DNA of 64,000 bases from the NCBI GenBank assembly GCA_947646015.1, contig CANSEY010000002.1, positions 248,001 through 312,000 on the forward strand, in the 5' to 3' direction. Position numbers and translations under genes: made by a program. The stretch comes from an uncultured Bacteroides sp. GTDB lineage: Bacteria; Bacteroidota; Bacteroidia; Bacteroidales; Bacteroidaceae. The notes under the pieces were generated by a model. That model ran no database searches. It was not told where the DNA came from and was given only the letters and a program-made list of their open reading frames with translations. The stretch's first letter is position 1. Each line of letters starts with the position of its first letter. Of this stretch, positions 52,020 to 60,349 are shown one piece after another.

Positions 52020-54047
52020 CTAAAACTTTAGACGCAGCTGCATTTGTACATCCGTTTTTTTATTTCCCCTGATCAGGTCGTTGCCGGAACCTATTTCATC
52101 ACGATCAAAATATGTGGTTTGTCCGAGCTTGGCAATTGCTGTCCAATGCTTGTTCATATCATAGCGAAAATGAATAGCCAAGCGAACACCTTCTCCCTGA
52201 AAAGATGGAGTATAAAAAGAATACAGCAACCCTTTCTCGTAGATATAAATGCGTGAATCATAATCGTCTGTATGAAAATAGCTACCTTGCAATTCTGCTG
52301 TCAGAGGCAACCAGGGAAGTTTCCATCCAGCCGTCTGCGTCAGTTGATAACCTTGTCCAGCCGTTTTTCCGGATGAATGAAAATGATTATAATCGACTGT
52401 TGTCCGGAGAGATAACGAAGAGCAGGGTAAATAGTTCAATCGATAACGCAGCCGGTGATGATAGGTGGGCAGAATCACTTTTCCCTGCGTACCGGTCACA
52501 TCACGTTCTTTTTGTTTATAACGGTAATTCACATACATATCAACCGTTTTCGACGGAACGTAATTTGCCTGAAAGAGCAGATCCACTCCTTTCGAGGCCT
52601 TACTTATCCGGTACCTCCACCACGGAAAAGAAAACAGATCGGCAGAAACAAAAAATGTCCAACGGTTGAAAGGATTTACAGAAGCAGCCAGATACCATCC
52701 GTTTTCATTCTGAACACTACTTCCTTCACTAAATGAATGAGCAAACATAGCCCAATAATCATGGGAATAATAACGGTGAACCAACATCAACCGGATATCT
52801 TGTAAAGGAGAATAAAGCACCTGATTCATAAAAGCCATACCACTGATCCCCAAAGCTGCTTCTCCTTGTATAGAAAAACGATGAAAACGATATTTATAAT
52901 CCATACCCAGATTATAAAAAGAACGACCATGTAGGTTGTATTTTGAATAGTCTTTAAGTTCCGGTTCATAAGACCTGTTAAAACAGTAATAAACACCGGT
53001 TATACCCAGTTGATAACTATTTCCGGTATAACTGATATTTCCTCCGCTCATCTGCATAGTCAATTGATTCATTTTATCAGCTTCCTTTTCGCTTCGGTGT
53101 AAACCTGTTTTATAAATCGAGGTAATTTCACCGCCTTTTATCACTCCATCCAACGAACGATGTGAATAAAATACGGAAAGTGTCCATTGTTTCCATTTTA
53201 GAGCTATGCCACTCCCACGGAAATAATTATATTCGTCGGTAGAAGTATGTCTGCGTATACCTGTACTCCTGAAAGTGAAAGACGAAGAATAAGCTGTTTT
53301 TCCAAACATAGAACCTTGTCCGAGTACCAGTCCCTGACCGAAGTTCAACCGATAGTTTCCTACAATTCCAGTTTTCAGTATTCCTATATCATGAAGAAGT
53401 AGATAGAAAGAGTAGTAATCGTATCCCTGCTTATTATGTAAAGCTCCGAAAGGTTCGCCGCTATCTTTCTCGGCAACTATACCTGCATAAACCTTTTCCC
53501 GATAGTGAAATCCATATTTCACCGAGTTATAAACAGCAGGACCCAAGTAATTTTTCTCGTATCCCTTACGCTTATACAAAGGCACATCCATACGAGTCAC
53601 CGCTTCATGTTTTCCATATTTTAAAATCTGCTTTAACGTAACAGACTCTTTCTTATCAACAGGCTCTACACAGACAAAAGGAAGCAGATATTGAATAGTC
53701 TGCCGATCCAACTCCTCCACTAACTGAAGTTCATAGACAGTCTGCATTGATCCGTGAATATAAATGTACGCAAGTAAATTCTCAATCTGAACATCATTAA
53801 GAAAAGGAAACCGCTGTAACTGCTCTTTGGTGGCAGAGTTTATATTAACAGGGTTGTTAACAAGATCGGTTAATTCCTCCAATTCATTCTCCCAATTACG
53901 TATATCTCCTTCTTCATCGGATATAGACAAGTTTTCCATCACCTCTTCCCAAGGATAATCCGAACGATTCTGAGCATGGCAAGTAGAAGTTATCAACGTC
54001 ATATTAACAAGTAGGAATATACTCAATATAGATATGCTTTCGTTCAT
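52020..54047 (-). CDS. Helix-hairpin-helix outer membrane beta-barrel protein
   Basis: The 675-aa exported protein has a signal peptide (about 1-25), then ComEA-type helix-hairpin-helix repeats (about 60-120, VNINSATKEQLQRFPFLNDV, then ELQLVEELDRQTIQYLLPFV). The remainder is aromatic-rich with alternating strands typical of an outer membrane barrel, ending TDVQMQLRLKF. The family is common in Bacteroidetes and unassigned. A DNA-related role is suggested only by the hairpin motif. It is divergent from the DUF4294 gene. Confidence 0.75.
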   Translation of the reverse strand: MNESISILSIFLLVNMTLITSTCHAQNRSDYPWEEVMENLSISDEEGDIRNWENELEELTDLVNNPVNINSATKEQLQRFPFLNDVQIENLLAYIYIHGSMQTVYELQLVEELDRQTIQYLLPFVCVEPVDKKESVTLKQILKYGKHEAVTRMDVPLYKRKGYEKNYLGPAVYNSVKYGFHYREKVYAGIVAEKDSGEPFGALHNKQGYDYYSFYLLLHDIGILKTGIVGNYRLNFGQGLVLGQGSMFGKTAYSSSFTFRSTGIRRHTSTDEYNYFRGSGIALKWKQWTLSVFYSHRSLDGVIKGGEITSIYKTGLHRSEKEADKMNQLTMQMSGGNISYTGNSYQLGITGVYYCFNRSYEPELKDYSKYNLHGRSFYNLGMDYKYRFHRFSIQGEAALGISGMAFMNQVLYSPLQDIRLMLVHRYYSHDYWAMFAHSFSEGSSVQNENGWYLAASVNPFNRWTFFVSADLFSFPWWRYRISKASKGVDLLFQANYVPSKTVDMYVNYRYKQKERDVTGTQGKVILPTYHHRLRYRLNYLPCSSLSLRTTVDYNHFHSSGKTAGQGYQLTQTAGWKLPWLPLTAELQGSYFHTDDYDSRIYIYEKGLLYSFYTPSFQGEGVRLAIHFRYDMNKHWTAIAKLGQTTYFDRDEIGSGNDLIRGNKKTDVQMQLRLKF

Positions 54048-54148
54048 ATCGAGTGTGATTATTGTGTTTTAAATAGCAAACGAATTGTCGAAGATAATTT
54101 AAATAGGTTAATGCTGCAAGGAAAACCATTAATATAAATTTAATCCTT

Positions 54149-54156
54149 TATTTTTG
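54149..54156 (+). promoter_or_regulatory. -7 box close to the DUF4294 start
   Basis: TATTTTTG matches TAnnTTTG and ends only 4 bases before the ATG at 54161, so transcription would begin at or near the start codon. The mRNA may be leaderless, or the true start may be the next ATG at 54167. Confidence 0.5.
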
Positions 54157-54160
54157 CAAA

Positions 54161-54766
54161 ATGAATATGAGGCTTACCATAGGACTTTTAATGTTATCTA
54201 TCGCCTTATTGTTTTCTTCCGAATCACTGGCACAGGAAAAAACAAATCTCGGTGGATACCTGGTACCTATGTGTGTGTATAATGGTGATACAATCCCGGC
54301 TTTCCAGATTCCGACCATTCATATATTCAAGCCTTTAAAATTCAGAAACAGAAAAGAGCAGATGGAATATTATAAATTGGTGAGAAATGTGAAGAAAGTG
54401 TATCCTATTGCCAGAGAAATTAACCGCACCATCATTGAAACTTACGAATACTTACAGACCCTGCCCAACGAAAAAGCCCGCCAACGTCATATCAAACGGG
54501 TGGAAAAAGGATTGAAGGAGCAATATACTCCACGAATGAAAAAGCTCTCTTTTGCACAAGGCAAACTGTTGATAAAGCTGATAGACCGGCAAAGCCATCA
54601 AAGTTCTTATGAACTGGTAAAAGCATTTATGGGACCTTTTAAAGCAGGATTCTATCAAACATTTGCCGCTCTTTTCGGAGCCAGTTTGAAAAAACAATAT
54701 GACCCCGAAGGAGAAGATAAGTTAACCGAACGAGTGATACTGTTGGTAGAAAGCGGACAATTGTAA
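54161..54766 (+). CDS. DUF4294 domain-containing exported protein
   Basis: The 201-aa protein has a signal peptide (about 1-25, ending SLAQ) and a single DUF4294 domain (GDTIPAFQIPTIHIF, RKEQMEYYKLVRNVKKVYPIA, and LIDRQSHQSSYELVKAFMGPFKAGFYQ). DUF4294 occurs across Bacteroidetes without known function. The C-terminal helices are basic. It is convergent with the export operon. A second in-frame ATG at 54167 (MRLTIG) is a possible start. Confidence 0.85.
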   Translation: MNMRLTIGLLMLSIALLFSSESLAQEKTNLGGYLVPMCVYNGDTIPAFQIPTIHIFKPLKFRNRKEQMEYYKLVRNVKKVYPIAREINRTIIETYEYLQTLPNEKARQRHIKRVEKGLKEQYTPRMKKLSFAQGKLLIKLIDRQSHQSSYELVKAFMGPFKAGFYQTFAALFGASLKKQYDPEGEDKLTERVILLVESGQL

Positions 54767-54882
54767 TGTATCCTTCCAGATTCATTTCCTATACTTTGAG
54801 TAATAGGTTATTCTCAAATTCATATTATCTTATAAGTGTGTTATGGCAGTGACTTCTGATACACGCTCCCGGATATTCTCCG

Positions 54883-57066
54883 TTAATCTTGTACCTGTGA
54901 AGAAACCAACTCAAAATAATGCCCCTTTTTCTCCATCAATATTTCATGAGTTCCGGTCTCAACGATAAAACCTTTGTCCAACACCACAATTTGATCAGCA
55001 TTACGAATGGTACTAAGCCTGTGAGCAATAACAACAACAGTACGCTGTTCAAATGCATTGTTCAAGGCATTCACAATTTTTCGTTCATTTATTGAATCCA
55101 AAGAGTTTGTGGCTTCGTCCATAAAGAGAAATTTCGGATCCCGATACAGCGCACGAGCAATCAACAAACGCTGCTTTTGTCCTCCACTCAACCCGCGTCC
55201 GGTTTCTCCAATAGTCGTTTCAAAACCCTTGGGCATCGCGTTTATCTCATCCTCAATCTGAGCGATACGACAAACTTCCCTCAAACGCGTATAATTAATT
55301 TGTTCATCATCTAATACAATATTATTCAAGATGGTATCACTGAATATTTTTCCATCTTGCATTACCACACCACACATGTTTCTCCATTGGCGTAGATTAA
55401 TGGCACTTACATTCATCTTGTCCATTTTTATTTCTCCATGGCTGGGTTTATAAAGCCGAACCAATAGTTTCAGAAGAGTTGACTTACCACTACCACTTCC
55501 TCCCACAATTGCCGTGATTTTATTTTCCGGTATTTGTAAGTAAATATTATGCAGAACCAAAGGAGAGTTAGGCGTGTATTGAAAATGTATATTCTCTAAT
55601 AGAATCGTTTTTCTTTCCGGAAGGATGGTTGTACTGCCAATAGAAAGTAATTCATCCTCATTTTCCAACTGACGAATCTCGTTGATGCGTAAGAAACTGA
55701 TTTTGGCATATTGCGCTGATACCACAAAATTAATAAATTGCACAAGCGGACCATTGAGCATACCAATAATAAATTGTGTAGAAATCATTATTCCAAATGT
55801 TATTTCACCTTTGATAACCGCCATAGCACAGAAAAACACGATAGCCATATTTTTGATATTTTCTATAAATTGGGCACCCAGATTTTGAGCATTGGTTATG
55901 GCAAGAACACGCTTATTGACATGATAAAGCCGTGCCTGAATTTCTTCCCATTTCCACCGCCGGTACTTGTCATAATTGTAGATTTTGATATCCTGTATGG
56001 TCGAAACGGTTTCCACCCAATAGCTTTGGTTTTTGGACAAAAGTTCAAAATATTCCCAATCCAGTTTTTTACGTATGCTCAAAAACAGTAACACCCAACA
56101 AACGTACAGAACCGATCCTGATAAAAATATATAGAAAATTATAGAATTGTAAATCAATAAAATAATACTAAAGACGGCAAATGTAAGCGTTGAAAATATC
56201 AATGCCAAAGAATTATTCATAATGAAACTGCGTATACGTTCATGATCTTGTGCCCGTTGCAAAATATCGCCCAGCAGCTTATTCTCAAAGAAAGTAACAG
56301 GTAGTTTCATCAATTTTATCAAGTAGTCAGAAATCAAAGCAATATTTACTCGCGCCGTGATATGCAATAAGATCCAATCCCTCAACACATTGAAAATCAT
56401 TACACTCAACAAGATACAGATGTTCCCTATCAGTACCATATTAATAAAGTTCCTATCCGAAGTTTTAATGCCGACATCAATCACCGCTTTAGAGATAAAT
56501 GGTAACATACCTTGTAAGACAGTAACAACGAGCATAATAATAAATATTAACCCGAAGCTCTTTTTATATGGAAAAAAATATTTAATAATGCTCGAAAAGC
56601 TGTTTCTCTTCTGTTCTTGTTCAGCTTTACTATTCTTAAAATCAGTAGTTGGTTCCACGGCAAGTAATACACCTTGGCTTTCATCCCTTTGATACCAACC
56701 CTTTCGAAATTCTTCATGCGTGTATTTTATGCGTCCTTTTGCTGGATCCGAGACCCATATGTATTTCCTATCAGAATGATATACCACGATGAAATGACTG
56801 TCATTCCAAAACACAATTGCAGGAAACGGAATGCTGTTCACCACATCATCAATGGTACATTTTATGGCAAGCGTTCGCAGCCCGATACTTTCTGCCCCGG
56901 TACTTAGATCAAGTAGCGATATACCTTCTTTGGTAATGCCGCAACGGTCACGCATGAACTGCAATGAGTAAAACTTACCAAAATGCTTAGCAATAATTTT
57001 AAGGGATGCGGGTCCGCAGTCTTGCGAATCCATTTGGTATTCTACGGGAAAACGGTGGAGTAGCAT
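54883..57066 (-). CDS. C39-peptidase ABC transporter (bacteriocin/peptide exporter)
   Basis: The 727-aa protein combines an N-terminal C39 peptidase (catalytic Cys17 in QDCGPAS, His in NDSHFIVVYH and Asp in VSDPAKG), a six-helix membrane domain (about 170-460) and an ATPase domain with Walker A GGSGSGKST, signature LSGGQKQR and Walker B FLFMDEATNSLD. Such transporters cut double-glycine leaders while exporting peptides, working with an HlyD-type adaptor and an outer membrane channel. The adaptor gene precedes it by 4 bases. All catalytic residues are present. The substrate is not in the window. Confidence 0.94.
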   Translation of the reverse strand: MLLHRFPVEYQMDSQDCGPASLKIIAKHFGKFYSLQFMRDRCGITKEGISLLDLSTGAESIGLRTLAIKCTIDDVVNSIPFPAIVFWNDSHFIVVYHSDRKYIWVSDPAKGRIKYTHEEFRKGWYQRDESQGVLLAVEPTTDFKNSKAEQEQKRNSFSSIIKYFFPYKKSFGLIFIIMLVVTVLQGMLPFISKAVIDVGIKTSDRNFINMVLIGNICILLSVMIFNVLRDWILLHITARVNIALISDYLIKLMKLPVTFFENKLLGDILQRAQDHERIRSFIMNNSLALIFSTLTFAVFSIILLIYNSIIFYIFLSGSVLYVCWVLLFLSIRKKLDWEYFELLSKNQSYWVETVSTIQDIKIYNYDKYRRWKWEEIQARLYHVNKRVLAITNAQNLGAQFIENIKNMAIVFFCAMAVIKGEITFGIMISTQFIIGMLNGPLVQFINFVVSAQYAKISFLRINEIRQLENEDELLSIGSTTILPERKTILLENIHFQYTPNSPLVLHNIYLQIPENKITAIVGGSGSGKSTLLKLLVRLYKPSHGEIKMDKMNVSAINLRQWRNMCGVVMQDGKIFSDTILNNIVLDDEQINYTRLREVCRIAQIEDEINAMPKGFETTIGETGRGLSGGQKQRLLIARALYRDPKFLFMDEATNSLDSINERKIVNALNNAFEQRTVVVIAHRLSTIRNADQIVVLDKGFIVETGTHEILMEKKGHYFELVSSQVQD

Positions 57067-57070
57067 ATTC

Positions 57071-58429
57071 TTATTTTTCTCCTTTTGATTTTAAATTATC
57101 AAATAGTCTTTCAATCAAACGTTTTCGTTTGGTGATAATCTCAACTGTACCTTTTGTTTCAAAATCGAGGGGTAATATTTTCCCAAAGTTAGTTAATGTA
57201 CCATCGGGAAAAGATATGATTACCAGATAAGTATCCATGTCTCCATTTTGAGTTTTTATCTTGTTGGTAATGCGTGAAACAGATTTCACCACTCCCTTCA
57301 GTAATCCATATTCATCATATGGATAGTTGTCCATTTTTACGTTTACTGTTTGCCCAACTTCTACTTTTCCTGCACCGAAAGAAGGTATCACTACTTCACC
57401 CAAGATGTTAGTTTTATCGGGAATGATGGAGAATAGCTCCTGCCCAGACTGTACAAAACGATTGTTCCGCCAGAAACCAAGATATTCTAACTCCCCTTCT
57501 ACAGGCGCATATTGCAAATAATGCTCTTTCCAGAGTTTAATGGCATTTGAAAGTTCATTCTTCCGAGTAATATAATCGGAATAGGCTTTCTCTTTAGCCT
57601 CAGTTTCTTCCAAACAGATACGCTGTATTTCCAATTGATTACGACTTATTTCCGATTGTTTCATCTGTCGGTTACTTTGCAAATTTAATTGTGATTCTTT
57701 TAAAGAAAGATGTGTCGAGAACTTTTGCTGGTATTCTTGTTCGCTTATTCCTTTCATCGACAGCAATATACTGTCCTTACTCAATTGGTTTTGAGAGTTA
57801 TCCAATATTTGTTTTTTTAATCGCAGCTCATTATTAAAATTAGCAATGACTGCTTCGTCAGAAATAATTTGTTGTTGCAATTTTTGTCGCATGGTTGAAT
57901 AAATGTCAGAAGTAAGTAACCGCTCATATTGTAAAAAGGAAAGTAAAAAGGAATTGTATGCGGAACTGACTTCCCCAAGCAACAGCGTATCGGGCAATGC
58001 AACACGAATTGTGCTTTTGTCACTAAGTGTCTTCAAAAAAGAATCAATCCATAAAATATGTTTGTAATCCGCACCACTTTCAATACAACTAATCACATCG
58101 TTTTTATGCAGTAATGCTTTATTGGGTTGAAATAACGTAATCCGTCCGTTACTGTTAGCGACCAAACGTACCGGTGCTGCATTTGCGGTTACTGATATTT
58201 GTCCGTCTACCGTATCGGGATACTGTATCAAAAAACCAAGTAATATGATCATTCCCATCAGTACCCCTACGCATAGTATCACCCATTTTGCCCAGTAGGT
58301 GGGCATACGGTCAATAATGGCTTGTACTTCCTCAGATCTGGCAATCACATCAGATTTTTTGTTCGGATTAGGCAAAATAATTTTTGGTGAACATATAGGT
58401 TGTTCCTGCTTTTGTATTCTTGAATTCAT
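57071..58429 (-). CDS. HlyD family membrane fusion protein
   Basis: The 452-aa adaptor has one membrane segment (about 47-68, WVILCVGVLMGMIILLGFLI), a long coiled-coil hairpin (about 160-300) and a C-terminal beta-barrel/lipoyl-like region (GEVVIPSFGAGKVEVGQTVNVKMDNYPYDEYG). It bridges the inner membrane transporter to an outer membrane TolC-like channel, which is not encoded here. It overlaps the GT25-like gene by 4 bases upstream and leads directly into the C39 transporter gene. Confidence 0.9.
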   Translation of the reverse strand: MNSRIQKQEQPICSPKIILPNPNKKSDVIARSEEVQAIIDRMPTYWAKWVILCVGVLMGMIILLGFLIQYPDTVDGQISVTANAAPVRLVANSNGRITLFQPNKALLHKNDVISCIESGADYKHILWIDSFLKTLSDKSTIRVALPDTLLLGEVSSAYNSFLLSFLQYERLLTSDIYSTMRQKLQQQIISDEAVIANFNNELRLKKQILDNSQNQLSKDSILLSMKGISEQEYQQKFSTHLSLKESQLNLQSNRQMKQSEISRNQLEIQRICLEETEAKEKAYSDYITRKNELSNAIKLWKEHYLQYAPVEGELEYLGFWRNNRFVQSGQELFSIIPDKTNILGEVVIPSFGAGKVEVGQTVNVKMDNYPYDEYGLLKGVVKSVSRITNKIKTQNGDMDTYLVIISFPDGTLTNFGKILPLDFETKGTVEIITKRKRLIERLFDNLKSKGEK

Positions 58430-59094
58430 CTTTTTGCCTGTTCTTTAAATTTATGACTAACATGATGAATCATTCTCAAGCGGTAGTTCGCCTGAGAAAA
58501 ATAGTTGCTTATCATCCCCGGAGTCCCATTGTAGACGGTTACGTCCGAATAGCCAAAATCTTTTTGAACGGAGATGAACGGATAGATAGTCATCTTATCT
58601 TTAGCAAGGACAGATAAAACTCCATCTGCCGTATCAGTGTCTTTGAAGTCATAGTCTAATATCTTTTGAAATAGCGGCTTAAAAATAATGATAAATTGCG
58701 TAGACCAAAACCAATCCATCCAATAGCGATTTGTGTCCACTGGTACCGCTGTGCCAAATCCTCCGACACCTCCCGAAAGCAACTCGGAACCTTGAGCGTT
58801 TGCTCCTATTATATTGGCAAACAAATAATCTTTGTTATATGCGGGGGTAAATATATGGTCGTCTTCGCAAATGATCATGATATCATCCCTTTTGTCGATA
58901 GCTGTTTGTACAGCCTTTAGCATGCTTTGCCATAATCCAACTGCTCCAATGGAATGTTCGATTGCCTCTATCCAATGGAGAGCAAACTCTACCCTCCCTT
59001 GAAACTGTTCCTCTATATGTTGCCGCCGTTCCGTGCGCTCTTTAAGGTTGATGACATATACAGGCAGATAAAAATCACTGTTGTTTGTTCCCAT
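58426..59094 (-). CDS. GT25-like glycosyltransferase
   Basis: The 222-aa protein begins with YVINLKERTERRQHIEEQF, the N-terminal signature of LPS glycosyltransferase family 25, and has CEDDH (about residues 75-79) in the place of the metal-binding acidic motif. The middle part (GGVGGFGTAVPVD) and the C-terminal region are shorter than in lipooligosaccharide GT25 enzymes. It overlaps the GT4 gene by 20 bases and the adaptor gene by 4. Placement in a peptide export operon suggests it modifies the exported product or a lipoprotein, but this is inference. Confidence 0.78.
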   Translation of the reverse strand: MGTNNSDFYLPVYVINLKERTERRQHIEEQFQGRVEFALHWIEAIEHSIGAVGLWQSMLKAVQTAIDKRDDIMIICEDDHIFTPAYNKDYLFANIIGANAQGSELLSGGVGGFGTAVPVDTNRYWMDWFWSTQFIIIFKPLFQKILDYDFKDTDTADGVLSVLAKDKMTIYPFISVQKDFGYSDVTVYNGTPGMISNYFSQANYRLRMIHHVSHKFKEQAKR

Positions 59095-60193
59095 TATTCT
59101 TATGATGTTCTTCTACAATTTCTTCCAATATTTTATTTACTTTCTCGCTCCATACCTCCCAATTAAGACGGGTTTCAAATTCTTGCCGCGATGACATCCG
59201 GAGTTTCAGATAGTTTTCTTTGTCAGCGAAAACCGACTTTATTTTCTCAGCATAATCTTCAGCTGTAGCATCCGGCATGAGCAAATACCCGTTTTTCCCT
59301 TCACGTACCGGTTGACTCACTCCACCCACATTGGCGGCAATGCTGGGTACGGCATAAGCCGATGCTTCACAAAACACAATTCCAAATGCGTCGAACTCTG
59401 TAGGAAGTACTAAAAAATGAGCTTCCTGCAAGATCTTACAAAATCTTTCCAAATGTTCCGGTTGGGATTTATCTAAATAAGGAATTATAACTAAATTCTC
59501 ATCTTCATCATAAGGTTCCCGAATAATAGAACCAATAATCGTAAGCGTACATCGAAATCCATCGGATTTAAGCTTTCTATATGCCCCTAAAACTTTATCT
59601 CCACCTTTTTTCTGCCAATTTTTTCCGATAAAGACTAAATTACAAATATCTGTCTGTATATCTATTTTATAGTCTGAAGGAGTAGGGATATTTGCCCCAA
59701 ATTCCACTACATGAATTTTACCCGGCTCTATATCATAATAATTTATTGTACTTTGCTTTGCCCATTCCGAACTATAAATGATGGCAGTATATTTATTCAA
59801 TAATTTCTTCTCCATCATTTCTATTTTCTTTATCTGTTCTTCATTCTTTAGTGGGTTTAAGTAGCTTTGGAATGAGTGGTATGTCACATCACTAAGATGC
59901 ACGACCGGAACATTTACATCCAGAAAAGGAGCTAAATATAAATCTCCAAAAAACACAAGATCATAATTCGTCAATTGTTCGGTACATAATTTCCCGAAAA
60001 CAGAAACATAGTTCTCTAATGGATTTTTTTTAATATAATTATCTTTGGTAAAATACGCTGCCTGAAGAAGGGTATTCTGTCCAATCACTTTTACATGATG
60101 CTTTCTGCTTAGAGCGTGAAACAAATGAAATGTCGTTCCCGACCAATTATTTATATCAGCCGGATTTAATGTTGTTAAAAATGCAATATTCAT
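59075..60193 (-). CDS. GT4 family glycosyltransferase
   Basis: The 372-aa GT-B fold enzyme has an N-terminal Rossmann domain (MNIAFLTTLNPADINNWSGT) and a C-terminal nucleotide-sugar domain (FIGKNWQKKGGDKVLGAY, PTEFDAFGIVFCEASAYAVP with the EX7E-type glutamates, GGVSQPVREGKNGYL). GT4 enzymes use NDP-sugars with retention of configuration. The acceptor is unknown. No membrane segment is seen, so it acts in the cytoplasm before export. It is the first of four tightly overlapping genes leading to the transporter. Confidence 0.88.
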   Translation of the reverse strand: MNIAFLTTLNPADINNWSGTTFHLFHALSRKHHVKVIGQNTLLQAAYFTKDNYIKKNPLENYVSVFGKLCTEQLTNYDLVFFGDLYLAPFLDVNVPVVHLSDVTYHSFQSYLNPLKNEEQIKKIEMMEKKLLNKYTAIIYSSEWAKQSTINYYDIEPGKIHVVEFGANIPTPSDYKIDIQTDICNLVFIGKNWQKKGGDKVLGAYRKLKSDGFRCTLTIIGSIIREPYDEDENLVIIPYLDKSQPEHLERFCKILQEAHFLVLPTEFDAFGIVFCEASAYAVPSIAANVGGVSQPVREGKNGYLLMPDATAEDYAEKIKSVFADKENYLKLRMSSRQEFETRLNWEVWSEKVNKILEEIVEEHHKNNGNKQQ

Positions 60194-60240
60194 ATATTGA
60201 GATCTATTTTTGATTGCATGAAAAAATTAGTTTCACTCAC

Positions 60241-60256
60241 CCGATCGTACGATCGG
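60241..60256. repeat. Perfect 16-bp palindrome
   Basis: CCGATCGTACGATCGG is its own reverse complement. It lies 47 bases upstream of the GT4 start, downstream of the micro-ORF stop. It could be an operator, a restriction-methylation target or a short hairpin, and nothing else marks its use. Confidence 0.6.
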
Positions 60257-60262
60257 TCGGAT

Positions 60263-60337
60263 TTACCGCATGGAGGGTTCAACCGAGCAAGATTGCGCTA
60301 AAAAAAGAACCGATGCCAATAATATAAGGTATTTCAT
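60263..60337 (-). CDS. 24-codon lipoprotein-like micro-ORF
   Basis: The frame encodes MKYLILLASVLFLAQSC then SVEPSMR, a complete lipoprotein signal with lipobox AQSC and only eight residues including the Cys. It starts 12 bases after the stop of the esterase-like gene. It may be a true small lipopeptide, or the 5' remnant of another esterase-like lipoprotein gene. Its length (75 nt with stop) equals that of the micro-ORF after the other esterase gene. Confidence 0.4.
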   Translation of the reverse strand: MKYLILLASVLFLAQSCSVEPSMR

Positions 60338-60349
60338 AACCGAATATTT

